Source: Liolophura sinensis (lineage: Eukaryota; Mollusca; Polyplacophora; Chitonida; Chitonidae). Taken from it: a stretch of 64,000 bases of DNA. Position 1 is the first letter of the stretch. The number at the start of each line of letters is the position of its first letter. The notes under the pieces were generated by a model that saw nothing but the letters and a program-made list of their open reading frames with translations, was not told the origin of the DNA and did no database searches. The stretch covers positions 9,028,706 to 9,092,705 of the forward strand of contig NC_088296.1 of NCBI RefSeq assembly GCF_032854445.1, in the 5' to 3' direction. The position numbers and the translations under genes are program-made. This document shows, piece after piece, positions 54,801-62,393 of this stretch.

Positions 54801-57800
54801 AGAAATCTGAAGAATTGCAAAACAAAGGAAGAAATAAATGCATAAAAAAGCAATTACCATGCCACTGTTGTTCAAACGTTTGATGCATCGCGGAGAATGA
54901 CTTTTGCATGCACTTGGAGACTTATTCCCTTGAGTTGACTTATGTGGAAGAAAAGCCGACCAGCAGTACAGAGACCAGCAGAGAAAAATGTACATCGACA
55001 AAAGAGGACAGATCCAAGAAAAAGTACGTAATGCATCTATGTGCCAAAAATTCTGGACAACTGTTAGATCTGGAAGGATATACCTCCTGGGTACACACAA
55101 TATATTGTGACAAAAGTGGCGACTCTGCACTATAACCCATGGAAACAGGGTGTATCTTACTTAAATCAAACGTATCTGGGCGGCATTGCAAAGGGTAGTC
55201 CACGTAAGCTTGCCTCTCCTCTGGGGTAACCGGCCGAAACCCACTTCTACAGTCGCACGTTGTGCCATTACAGAATAGTTCTATGAAGCAATCTGAGTCA
55301 CTCGTGCACGTATCCCCAAGGCGACCTTCGCCTATCACATTGCAGTCCGTCCCTGATGAGGAGAGTTCCGTGTTTTGGCCACATACGCAGTAACCGTCTG
55401 TTGTGTCGTTACATTCAACATTGAGTCCTGTACACTGGCCATTGTCCGTTCCACACGGCTCACCAAACGAAGACGCTGTACCAAACACAGAATACAAGCA
55501 AGATTATCACGGGTGTTCTCTGGGTAAACTCAACAGACTTCCATGCTCACTGCGTATGGAAAACAACTCCTACATGCTTTGATTTTTCACCCAGTTAATT
55601 AAATTATGCTATTGTTTTCTTTCTGCTTAAAAATAGCACTAAATGAATTAAACTTTTTTTAAATGAAAAATACATTTAGAGGAAACACAAAACCTGGATT
55701 GAAATATATAATTAACTGACCAGTTAAGCAACCATTGTCGCTGTCATTTGGAACATATCCAATAACACACAGGCATATTTGTCCATCACACTCTCTTTGG
55801 CGACAACTGGCTGACACTGGACATTGAGAATCGTCAGAGCACGAGGTAAATAAACTGGCTGGGGCTAGTGTAACGGTAGTCTGCACCTCTGTTGTCAGTG
55901 TGGGCGTTGTTGTTGCTGCGCTCGTTGTAGTTGTAGGCGCTTCTGTTGTTGGGCAGAAATCTGAAGAATTGCACAACAAAGAAGGAAATAAATGCACAGA
56001 AATGCAATTACCATGCCACTGTTGTCCAAATTTTTGAAGCATCGGGGAAAATTACTTTTGCATGTACTTGGAGACTTATTCCCTTGAATTGACTTATGTG
56101 GATAAACAGCGGACAAGCAGCACAGAGACCAGCAGAGAAAAATGTACATCGACAAAACAGGATAGTTCCAAGAAAAAGTACGTAATGCATGTATGTGCCA
56201 GTAATTCTGGACAACTACTAGATCTGGAAGGATATACCTCCTGGGTACACACAATATATTGTGACAAAAGTGGCGACTCTGCACTATAACCCATGGAAAC
56301 AGGGTGTATCTTACTTAAATCAAACATATCGGGGCGGCATTGCAAAGGGTAGTCCACGTAAGCTTGCCTCTCCTCTGGGGTAACCGGCCGAAACCCACTT
56401 CTACAGTCGCACGTTGTGCCATTACAGAATAGTTCTATGAAGCAATCTGAGTCACTCGTGCACGTATCCCCAAGGCGACCTTCGCCTATCACATTGCAGT
56501 CCGTCCCTGATGAGGAGAGTTCCGTGTTTTGGCCACATACGCAGTAACCGTCTGTTGTGTCGTTACATTCAACATTGAGTCCTGTACACTGACCATTGTC
56601 TGTACCACACCGCTCACCAAACGAAGACGCTGTACCAAACACAGAAATCAAGCAAGATTATCACGGGTGTTCTCTTCGTTAACTCAACAGACTTCCATGC
56701 ACACTGCGTATAGAAAACAGCTTTTACATGCTTTGATCTTTCACCTAGTTAATTAAATTATGCTATTGTTTTCTTTCTGCTTAAAAATAGCACTAAAAGA
56801 AATAAGAGAAAAATTCGATGAAAAAAAACATTTACAGGAAACACATAAACCGGATTGGAAGACACGGTAACTGACCAGTTAAGCAACCATTGTCGTTGTC
56901 ATTCGGAACATATCCTATAACACACAGGCATATTTGTCCATCACACTCTCGTTGGCGACAACTGGCTGACACCGGACATTGGGAATCGTCGGAGCACGAG
57001 GTAAATAAACTGGCTGGGGCTAGTGTAACGGTAGTCTGCACCTCTGTTGTCAGTGTGGGCGTTGTTGTTGCTGCGCTCGTTGTAGTTGTAGGCGCTTCTG
57101 TTGTTGGGCAGAAATCTGAAGAATTGCAAAACAAAGGAAGAAATAAATGCATAAAAAAGCAATTACCATGCCACTGTTGTTCAAACGTTTGATGCATCGC
57201 GGAGAATGACTTTTGCATGCACTTGGAGACTTATTCCCTTGAGTTGACTTATGTGGAAGAAAAGCCGACCAGCAGTACAGAGACCAGCAGAGAAAAATGT
57301 ACATCGACAAAAGAGGACAGATCCAAGAAAAAGTACGTAATGCATCTATGTGCCAAAAATTCTGGACAACTACTAGATCTGAAAGGATATACCTCCTGGG
57401 TACACACAATATATTGTGACAAAAGTGGCGACTCTGCACTATAACCCATGGAAACAGGGTGTATCTTACTTAAATCAAACGTATCTGGGCGGCATTGCAA
57501 AGGGTAGTCCACGTAAGCTTGCTTCTCCTCTGGGGTTACCGGCCGAAACCCACTTCTACAGTCGCACGTTGTGCCATTACAGAATAGTTCTATGAAGCAA
57601 TCTGAGTCACTCGTGCACGTATCCCCAAGGCGACCTTCGCCTATCACATTGCAGTCCGTCCCTGATGAGGAGAGTTCCGTGTTTTGGCCACATACGCAGT
57701 AACCGTCTGTTGTGTCGTTACATTCAACATTGAGTCCTGTACACTGGCCATTGTCCGTGCCACACGGCTCACCAAACGAAGACGCTGTACCAAACACAGA

Positions 57801-59327
57801 ATACAAGCAAGATTATCACGGGTGTTCTCTGGGTAAACTCAACAGACTTCCATGCTCACTGCGTATGGAAAACAACTCCTACATGCTTTGATTTTTCATC
57901 CAGTTAATTAAATTATGCTATTGTTTTCTTTCTGCTTAAAAATAGCACTAAATGAATTAAACTTTTATTTAAATGAAAAATACATTTAGAGGAAACACAA
58001 AACCTGGATTGAAATATATAATTAACTGACCAGTTAAGCAACCATTGTCGCTGTCATTTGGAACATATCCAATAACACACAGGCATATTTGTCCATCACA
58101 CTCTCTTTGGCGACAACTGGCTGACACTGGACATTGAGAATCGTCAGAGCACGAGGTAAATAAACTGGATGGGGCTAGTGTAACGGTAGTCTGCACCTCT
58201 GTTGTCAGTGTGGGCGTTGTTGTTGCTGCGCTCGTTGTAGTTGTAGGCGCTTCTGTTGTTGGGCAGAAATCTGAAGAATTGCACAACAAAGAAGGAAATA
58301 AATGCACAGAAATGCAATTACCATGCCACTGTTGTCCAAACTTTTGAAGCATCGGGGAAAATTACTTTTGCATGTACTTGGAGACTTATTCCCTTGAGTT
58401 GACTTATGTGGATAAACAGCGGACAAGCAGCACAGAGACCAGCAGAGAAAAATGTACATCGACAAAACAGGATAGTTCCAAGAAAAAGTACGTAATGCAT
58501 GTATGTGCCAATAATTCTGGACAACTACTAGATCTGGAAGGATATACCTCCTGGGTACACACAATGTACTCTGACAAAAGTGACGACTCTGCACTATAAC
58601 CCATGGAAACAGGGTGTATCTTACTTAAATCAAACGTATCTGGGCGGCATTGCAAAGGGTAGTCCACGTAAGCTTGCTTCTCCTCTGGGGTAACCGGCCG
58701 AAACCCACTTCTACAGTCGCACGTTGTGCCATTACAGAATAGTTCTATGAAGCAATCTGAGTCACTCGTGCACGTATCCCCAAGGCGACCTTCGCCTATC
58801 ACATTGCAGTCCGTCCCTGATGAGGAGAGTTCCGTGTTTTGGCCACATACGCAGTAACCGTCTGTTGTGTCGTTACATTCAACATTGAGTCCTGTACACT
58901 GGCCATTGTCTGTACCACACCGCTCACCAAACGAAGACGCTGTACCAAACACAGAAATCAAGCAAGATTATCACGGGTGTTCTCTGCGTAAAATCAACAA
59001 AATTCCGTGCACACTACGTTAAAAAAAAAAACAACAACTTCTACATTCTTTTATCTTTCACCCACTTAATTAAATTGTGTTGTTGCTTCCTTTGTGTTTA
59101 GGAATAGCACTAAATGAATAAAAAAAGGAAACAGGAAAACTGGATTGGAAGATATAGTAACTGACCATTTACGCAACCATTGTCGTTGTCATTTGGAACA
59201 TATCCTTTAACACACAGGCATATTTGTCCATCACACTCTCTCGGCCGACAAGTTGCTGACTCGGGGCATTCTGAATCGTCAGTGCAGGAAGCAAATAACC
59301 CAACAGACAGCGGAGTTGTTGTTGTTC
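30094..59327 (-). CDS. Giant modular mucin-like single-pass membrane protein (whole gene model, 5' exon missing)
   Basis: Seen: 29 exons on the minus strand join without a frame break. Order: B', (A,B) x11, A, large B (41283-43916), A, B, A, large B (32550-36986), TM, tail. All junctions up to the TM exon are phase 1; TM to tail is phase 2. The sum is 15,002 nt, two bases of a split codon plus 5,000 codons with the stop. Type A exons carry 12 cysteines. Type B exons carry one cysteine, a Thr-rich linker and a 7-Cys EB/EGF-like module. The gene ends in a hydrophobic helix, a basic stop-transfer KRR and a 63-residue tail. Known: EB/EGF-like modules and Thr/Pro-rich O-glycosylated stalks are typical of secreted or surface animal proteins. 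Inferred: a type I surface mucin, perhaps in mucus, adhesion or recognition. I cannot name an ortholog. The signal-peptide exon must lie above 59327. Confidence 0.85.
30982..31060 (-). CDS. Transmembrane exon
   Basis: 79 bp, acceptor TTTTTGCAG, donor GTAACG, phase 1 in and phase 2 out. Joined to the preceding exon it reads GVSPQVAVPAS, then a hydrophobic helix of about 20 residues (IGAAVVLAGAIILVVMYF) and KR, the start of a stop-transfer signal. The frame is correct only with both predicted splice sites, which supports the model. Confidence 0.85.
31061..32549 (-). other. Intron between 4.4-kb mucin exon and TM exon
   Basis: 1,489 bp, GTAAGT...TTTTTGCAG. Contains one SINE fragment; no additional exon found. 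Confidence 0.75.
31912..32040 (+). mobile_element. SINE fragment in the TM-to-mucin intron
   Basis: GCAACCTGCAGATGGTCGTG, GAGCTCTGCCTGGTTTC and TATAAGTGAATTATG. It lies in the intron between the 4.4-kb exon and the TM exon. Confidence 0.6.
32550..36986 (-). CDS. 4.4-kb Thr-rich mucin exon, membrane-proximal stalk
   Basis: 4,437 bp in one exon: 1,478 whole codons, acceptor TTACTTTAG, donor GTAAGT, phase 1-1. It opens with DSCNVTLTTEAP, the single leading cysteine of B exons, then runs as TTTTEAP/TTTTQAP heptads. Towards the membrane it changes to TTTTQPP and TQEPTTQPP repeats, and ends TAGGAPASGVSP. Unlike other B exons it has no C-terminal EB-like module; the stalk runs straight into the transmembrane exon. 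Internal blocks of about 0.7 kb are duplicated (for example around 33670 and 34370, and 35670 and 36350). Valine-rich plus-strand frames over this exon are antisense artefacts. Confidence 0.87.
37753..38067 (-). CDS. A-type exon, 12-Cys module (membrane-proximal)
   Basis: 315 bp, acceptor GCCAACAG, donor GTGAGA, phase 1-1. Twelve cysteines (DSCGPGVSRC...TFC...RCLC...HC...SSC...SC...IC...CAC...EC). Same length as the array A exons but low identity. The upstream exon supplies G to form the Ala codon at the junction. Confidence 0.85.
38681..39133 (-). CDS. B-type exon with a Thr-rich linker of about 100 residues
   Basis: 453 bp, acceptor TTCTAG, donor GTAAGA, phase 1-1. Starts DNCNETVN (leading cysteine). 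The Thr-rich linker is more varied than TTTTEAP, and the exon ends in the 7-Cys module ASCNASTECPQHGVC...CDGLICLC...PTKC. It is intermediate in linker length between the array B exons and the kilobase-scale ones. Confidence 0.86.
39236..39355 (-). mobile_element. SINE fragment (3' half)
   Basis: TTTATTATTTAATTGATAGG tail, CTCAAGAATATTTCATTTA and ATTATGGTGGTAGG, inside the intron between A (40153) and B (38681). Confidence 0.6.
39830..40075. repeat. AAAT/ATTCAGTAAATAAAT degenerate tandem repeat
   Basis: Starts with about nine AAAT units (39857-39893), then recurring ATTCAGTTAATAAATA-like units with variation. Intronic. Confidence 0.75.
40153..40461 (-). CDS. A-type exon, 12-Cys module (diverged)
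   Basis: 309 bp, acceptor CCTTTCAG, donor GTAAGA, phase 1-1. Twelve cysteines in the same order as array A exons (ESCGENIGRC...SEC...TCDC...NC...DTC..C...TC...CAC...QC) and a shared PATTEEILA segment matching VTPEEKQAY. Sequence identity to the array modules is low, so it is an old module outside the homogenised array. Confidence 0.86.
40600..41000. mobile_element. Nested SINE remnants (first family, minus; second family, plus from about 40760)
   Basis: TTTAACGCCGTG and GATTCACTTATATGACGGCCG are degenerate tail pieces of the first family. From about 40760, GGGTCAAGTCACACCTAATACTTTAAAG and GCAGCACTAGATAAAAC match the second family seen at 19400-19690. Intronic. Confidence 0.5.
41283..43916 (-). 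CDS. 2.6-kb Thr-rich B-type exon with C-terminal EB/EGF-like module
   Basis: 2,634 bp encoding 877 whole codons plus split codons. Acceptor TCCACAG, donor GTAAAA, phase 1-1. It opens with VCPTLSTSTEAP (the leading B-type cysteine), continues as imperfect 7-residue TTTTEAP repeats (21 bp) for roughly 800 residues, and ends in a 7-Cys module (DSCNSSLDCPHGAVC...CDGFICLC...NTKC). Known: Thr/Ser/Pro repeats of this kind are heavily O-glycosylated, extended mucin domains. Four copies of a 318-bp (106-residue) higher-order repeat fill 41758-43029. Long valine-rich frames on the opposite strand are shadows of this repeat. Confidence 0.87.
41758..43029 (-). repeat. 318-bp tandem repeat x4 inside the 2.6-kb mucin exon
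   Basis: A distinctive TTGATCGTGG site recurs at 42020, 42338, 42656 and 42974, exactly 318 bp apart (106 codons). Each unit contains the same order of APRSTT, DAEITTTAKP, ETLTKTTTDA, TDAF and NATEP segments. Unit edges are approximate. Confidence 0.85.
44357..44626 (-). mobile_element. tRNA-derived SINE, full length (copy 2)
   Basis: Lies in the intron between the last array A exon and the 2.6-kb mucin exon. Head, body and T-rich tail are all present; orthologous to 21-291. Confidence 0.82.
44813..45127 (-). CDS. Array unit 12: exon A, last A of the array
   Basis: 315 bp, acceptor TACAG, donor GTAAGT, 12 cysteines, TSDSNCF. Its split codon joins the next exon as A+GA (Arg), where array junctions give A+AT (Asn). 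A SINE at 44357-44626 sits in the following intron. The equivalent exon in the diverged copy is 485-800. Confidence 0.87.
45373..47392 (-). CDS. Array unit 11: exon A 47078-47392 and exon B 45373-45612, split by a 1.1-kb insertion
   Basis: Both exons are intact and in phase 1. Exon B reads FCPTPEAP. The intron between them is enlarged by about 1.1 kb at roughly 45870-46975, which explains the 2,265-bp spacing between neighbouring A exons instead of 1,155. Confidence 0.86.
45870..46975. mobile_element. 1.1-kb insertion in the unit 11 intron, probable DNA transposon remnant
   Basis: Interrupts the conserved CTGGACAACTACTAGATCTGG of other units. The left end begins CAGTCAAACCTGTACC. The right end reads ACAACAGGCTG, whose complement starts CAGCCTGTTGTATGCGGC, so the ends are imperfectly inverted. 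No transposase frame was seen. Confidence 0.5.
47639..48547 (-). CDS. Array unit 10: exon A 48233-48547 and exon B 47639-47878
   Basis: Intact phase 1-1 exons, more diverged than units 2-9. Exon A has TSDSNCF and CNSTTC (N-glycosylation sequon kept). The B linker reads TSTATTTPTMTTE. Confidence 0.87.
48793..49701 (-). CDS. Array unit 9: exon A 49387-49701 and exon B 48793-49032 (alpha type)
   Basis: Intact phase 1-1 exons. Exon A reads PLQCPPDMFDL where the other alpha units read PLQCRPDMFDL. This unit marks the 3' edge of the near-identical dimer block. Confidence 0.88.
49949..50857 (-). CDS. Array unit 8: exon A 50543-50857 and exon B 49949-50188 (beta type)
   Basis: Intact phase 1-1 exons with beta-type markers (GEPCG, TPEERQAY). 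Confidence 0.88.
51103..52011 (-). CDS. Array unit 7: exon A 51697-52011 and exon B 51103-51342 (alpha type)
   Basis: Intact phase 1-1 exons with alpha-type markers. Confidence 0.88.
52258..53166 (-). CDS. Array unit 6: exon A 52852-53166 and exon B 52258-52497 (beta type)
   Basis: Intact phase 1-1 exons with the GEPCG variant. Exon A has TPEEKQAY where units 4 and 8 have TPEERQAY, one of few differences between beta units. Confidence 0.88.
53412..54320 (-). CDS. Array unit 5: exon A 54006-54320 and exon B 53412-53651 (alpha type)
   Basis: Intact phase 1-1 exons. The translation matches units 3 and 7 (GERCG, RPDMFDL, NDSDNGC). Confidence 0.88.
54567..55475 (-). CDS. Array unit 4: exon A 55161-55475 and exon B 54567-54806 (beta type)
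   Basis: Intact phase 1-1 exons, nearly identical to units 6 and 8. GEPCG variant in A, NDNDNGC in B. Confidence 0.88.
55721..56629 (-). CDS. Array unit 3: exon A 56315-56629 and exon B 55721-55960 (alpha type)
   Basis: Intact phase 1-1 exons. Exon A has GERCG and RPDMFDL; exon B ends in NDSDNGC. These are the marks of the alpha half of the 2,309-bp dimer. Confidence 0.88.
56876..57784 (-). CDS. Array unit 2: exon A 57470-57784 and exon B 56876-57115 (beta type)
   Basis: Same two-exon structure as unit 1. Exon A has GEPCG in place of GERCG, the mark of the beta half of the dimeric repeat. Exon B ends in NDNDNGC. Reading frame and splice sites are intact. Confidence 0.88.
58031..58939 (-). 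CDS. Array unit 1: exon A 58625-58939 and exon B 58031-58270
   Basis: Exon A is 315 bp: acceptor TACAG, donor GTAAGA, 12 cysteines, N-x-T sites in CNDTTDGYC and CNGTTC. Exon B is 240 bp: acceptor CTTCAG, donor GTCAGT. It begins with a cysteine in NFCP after the split codon, followed by a TTEAPTTTT-type linker of about 30 residues and a 7-Cys module. Both exons are phase 1-1, so either can be gained, lost or skipped without frameshift. The B linker has APSSLF where the others have APASLF. Confidence 0.88.
59166..59327 (-). CDS. Exon B' (first recognised exon): short EB/EGF-like module
   Basis: 162 bp. The acceptor is ...TTGCTTTAG at 59328 and the donor is GTCAGT below 59166. It enters and leaves in phase 1. 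It encodes a short TTTTPLS stretch, then seven cysteines in the B-module order (C-x5-C-x5-C-x4-C-x4-C-x-C-x12-C), ending NDNDNGC. It lacks both the leading cysteine and the Thr-rich linker of the other B exons, so it looks like a divergent founder or N-terminal cap module. An upstream exon ending in phase 1 is required. Confidence 0.8.
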
Positions 59328-61637
59328 CTAAAGCAAGAAACACACTATATTTTTTTATTTTCACACGATATGCTCAAGATTATTTCTTTTATACTAGAGC
59401 AGCGATCAATGTCTTTGGAAATGTAACTAATTCAAGCTAATCTTCTTTAACCTATTGACAGATTTGTTGATGAATTATGACATTTGTTCTCCGTGTGGAG
59501 AACAAATGTATCTGCATGATCATTGCTACATATTATTGTGCTTTACTACTGGGAGAGAGTACGTGTACAATTTTGTCTCTGAGGAGATCTATCAAACAAC
59601 GTTTTTGGTTGGACGTTCTGGAAGTAGTTAGTGTATTCCTTGAAAATCTACATGTTAGAGCTACAGGTTAATCACAAGCACCTTTGGATGGTAGAGTCAA
59701 GTTCCCTCCATGGTGAAAATTCTACTGAACTAGCAGTGGTGTTACATTTTTGAAACTTGTTTGTGTTTACATTCTGCTGCCTGATGTCCACCAGTCGCTG
59801 TAGAATGTTCCACGAACCTAATCTACCCGCGATCTCAAGAGAATTAATGCATTTATAGCTCTATACAAGTATGTATGTACATTTTAATGTACATGCAATA
59901 GTTTTGTAGACTGCATTTATTCAGTGTTACAGGCATTTTTCTGGGTTGTAAAAATTTGAATGAAAACCCCAAACAATATTTCGTCTAATATACACTTTAC
60001 TATAGTGTTTCTTTTTTCTTCTATTTTGTCGAATTTTAAAGTAGATATTTACACTCTGTAAATAGTATTACGGGATAATTCAGTCCATACTCTTTTGCGG
60101 AACTTTAAATTACCGGCATTCTTGATGGAAATTTGCTCTGACATTGTAGTTTTCAGACTTGTAGACTACAGGTAAGGAAATTACACGAACGTTTACTAGC
60201 GTACAAAAAATACAGACAAAATGTGAACTGCTAAACTTTCTTGGCTTAATAAACCATACAAACCACCCTTTTGAGTTGGTCTTATTATATGATTAATTGA
60301 AAGTCCACGATAGATTGAAGTTTCTCCTTTTTTTGTAATTTACGAAACGCCTAATAAAGTGATTTTCTATTTCACCAGAATATGCCATAAAGCTACCATT
60401 TCAGAAAGTCTATCGTGCCTTAATTTACTTCTGCTAACCCTATAAACATCTTAGTACCACTTAGGTTTGGCCACTTCAGGTGGTACTAATATCAAGTCTG
60501 ACCCATGGACTAATACACGGTGACGTCGATTCCTGCCATGGCTTCATCGCTTTCAGACAAGGGGAGTGTTAATCAATGAATTTTAAATACTGGCAGGCAA
60601 AGAAGAAAATACGATAATCCAGTACCGTTGACGTTAGTTAACTGAAATATTTACATTAGATGATTTTTAGGAAAGTCAATAATTTAATGTCAACTTTTGT
60701 GGATAACTTTCTATACCGTAGATACCCGTTAAACACTAATGAATTGTTTACTCATGCGACCCCCATCAGTTTTATGATGGAGGAAAACCAAGTGGTTTGA
60801 GCAAACATCCGGCCCATGTGATTCTAATGTGTCGAAGAGAAATGGTGTTCAAACGTTTCCTAAGACCAGTTTGGTAAGAAAAATTATACAGAAATGTTAT
60901 AACAAATCCCTATCAAAGGCCCTAGTTCCCTAGTCCGAACTTTCTGACTAGAGCTTGCAGCAGATACTGAAATCCTGATGGCATGCCGCAGTTCTAGTCA
61001 GGAATCCCTTCTTGTAAAATCTTCAGTGTGATTTTCAGTGTGTATGCCGCGTGTGACATAGCAGATTGTGTGTACACAATGCATGGAAGGTACAAGTAAA
61101 GACTTGGATGGAGAACGCTTTGTCAAAATATTGTTGAAAATTGACTTACCCGGAAAAAACTTACTGCGGACGAGGAACGAATGACGTTGACTGCTTGAAC
61201 TTTGTTTGGAGCTTCACAAAGTATTTTAAATGGAGCGCATTCTGACTACTACTGCAGCATGAGGTCAGTCTTGTGACAATAATACCTGCAAGTTGTACTC
61301 AGAAAATTCGGACTGATCCAAGGCCAAGACTAAATTCGAAGCAGAAGCGTCAGTTACATCATGTAAGAGTTGTACGGAAGCTGATAGCCCTCATTCGCGT
61401 TTTCGTCCTTTTATCTGATTAAAAATGCGCCCGGCGGAGTACAAATGTGGGGTAAAAGTACCAAGGAGCAAACCAAAAAAGCAAGTGCGAGTGGAAATTA
61501 AGAAAGGGCGAGGGCGGTAAAGATCGCACTTTTAATCTCGCGCTCTTCTTTCGTAGTTTTGCCTTGTAATTTCATCTCGCTCTTCGTCTAAGTAATAATC
61601 AGACAGAACAAAAAGCACCCGTGGCCTCTATTTGCTT
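59328..61637. other. Upstream region or first intron of copy 2, no exon identified
   Basis: Conserved with copy 1 except for extra blocks at about 60603-61005 and 61105-61420. No signal-peptide exon with a phase 1 donor was convincing here. Confidence 0.5.
59480..59509. other. 13-bp hairpin conserved in both gene copies
   Basis: ACATTTGTTCTCC, loop GTGT, GGAGAACAAATGT, about 150 bp upstream of exon B'. The counterpart at 6975-7003 has loop GTCT and 12 of 13 pairs. Confidence 0.7.
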
Positions 61638-62393
61638 TGTTATGTGAACAACTGCCTTTAGCATCTAAATTTAGCTTGCCACTGTTTACATATGCTGAGT
61701 TCAGGGTCTTCTGCCTTAGAATGTTCCAGAATACGCCCAGTTAGGGGCCTGTTTGTTTACAATAAGTGCTCAAGAATTTTCTTATTCTAGAAAATTCCAC
61801 CAGTCTGTATAAGACCTATGAAAGCAGGTCAAATGAGAAAGGAGAATTATTGATAGTTTTGGATGCTTTCGCTGTGTGTTACTTTAGTAGGCCTTTTGTG
61901 CTAAATTTTGGTGTCTTTTTTTATAGCCTCTGGCTTTGTTAAATTATATCTCCACCGAGCACTTGTTTCAGTCTAAACTTGTATATTTAATTTTTGCTCT
62001 TGTGTACACAGTGCTAATTAGAACACGCAACCTGTCTGTGGAATTTTTTGTATATTTCGTCATGCACTCAGTTATACTGTGGATTTTCCCTCTTTTGAAT
62101 ATTGCCTCTGTGCCTTTGTGCCTTTGTGGCTTTCAGCATTGTGAAATATATGCGTCCGTTTGGAATTGACACCGTTGTGCATGTAAGTATTTTAGTATTT
62201 GTATAGATACTGCTATCCTTGTTAAACTTAAGCACTTTAGTATTTGTAAAAACTTTGTTATCTGTTCTTGTTAAACCTAATAAATTGTTCAAAAATATAA
62301 TCTGCTGGTTTTGGTTACTTTTTTGTGCGGCTAAACTGTCGTGTATTTTGAACAAGCCATCCCTGTATATTACAGACAGTTTGTGTCGTAACA
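61638..62393. mobile_element. Solo LTR, 756 bp
   Basis: Begins TGTTATGTGAAC and ends GTGTCGTAACA, with inverted TGTTA/TAACA ends. Flanked by GCTT (61634-61637 and 62394-62397). The corresponding site in copy 1 (about 8455-8462) is uninterrupted. A polyadenylation signal AATAAA is at 62279-62284. No internal retrotransposon sequence remains. Reading frames inside are incidental. Confidence 0.8.

Larger units (their letters stand above)
46975..59000 (-). repeat. 1,155-bp exon-bearing tandem array with 2,309-bp dimeric higher-order repeat
   Basis: Exon A start-to-start distances are 1155, 1154, 1156, 1154, 1155, 1154, 1155, 1154, 1155 and 1155 bp. Alternate units match best: alpha (GERCG, NDSDNGC) and beta (GEPCG, NDNDNGC) recur every 2,309-2,310 bp in units 9-2, with only a few base differences visible between dimer copies. 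Introns are as alike as exons, which points to recent unequal exchange or gene conversion of whole units. Array length is a likely site of assembly error or copy-number polymorphism. Confidence 0.9.

Noticed and set aside
47000-59000. Regularly spaced repeat considered as CRISPR or satellite
   Set aside because: The 1,155-bp units contain intact coding exons with splice sites; there are no short repeat-spacer units and the context is animal.
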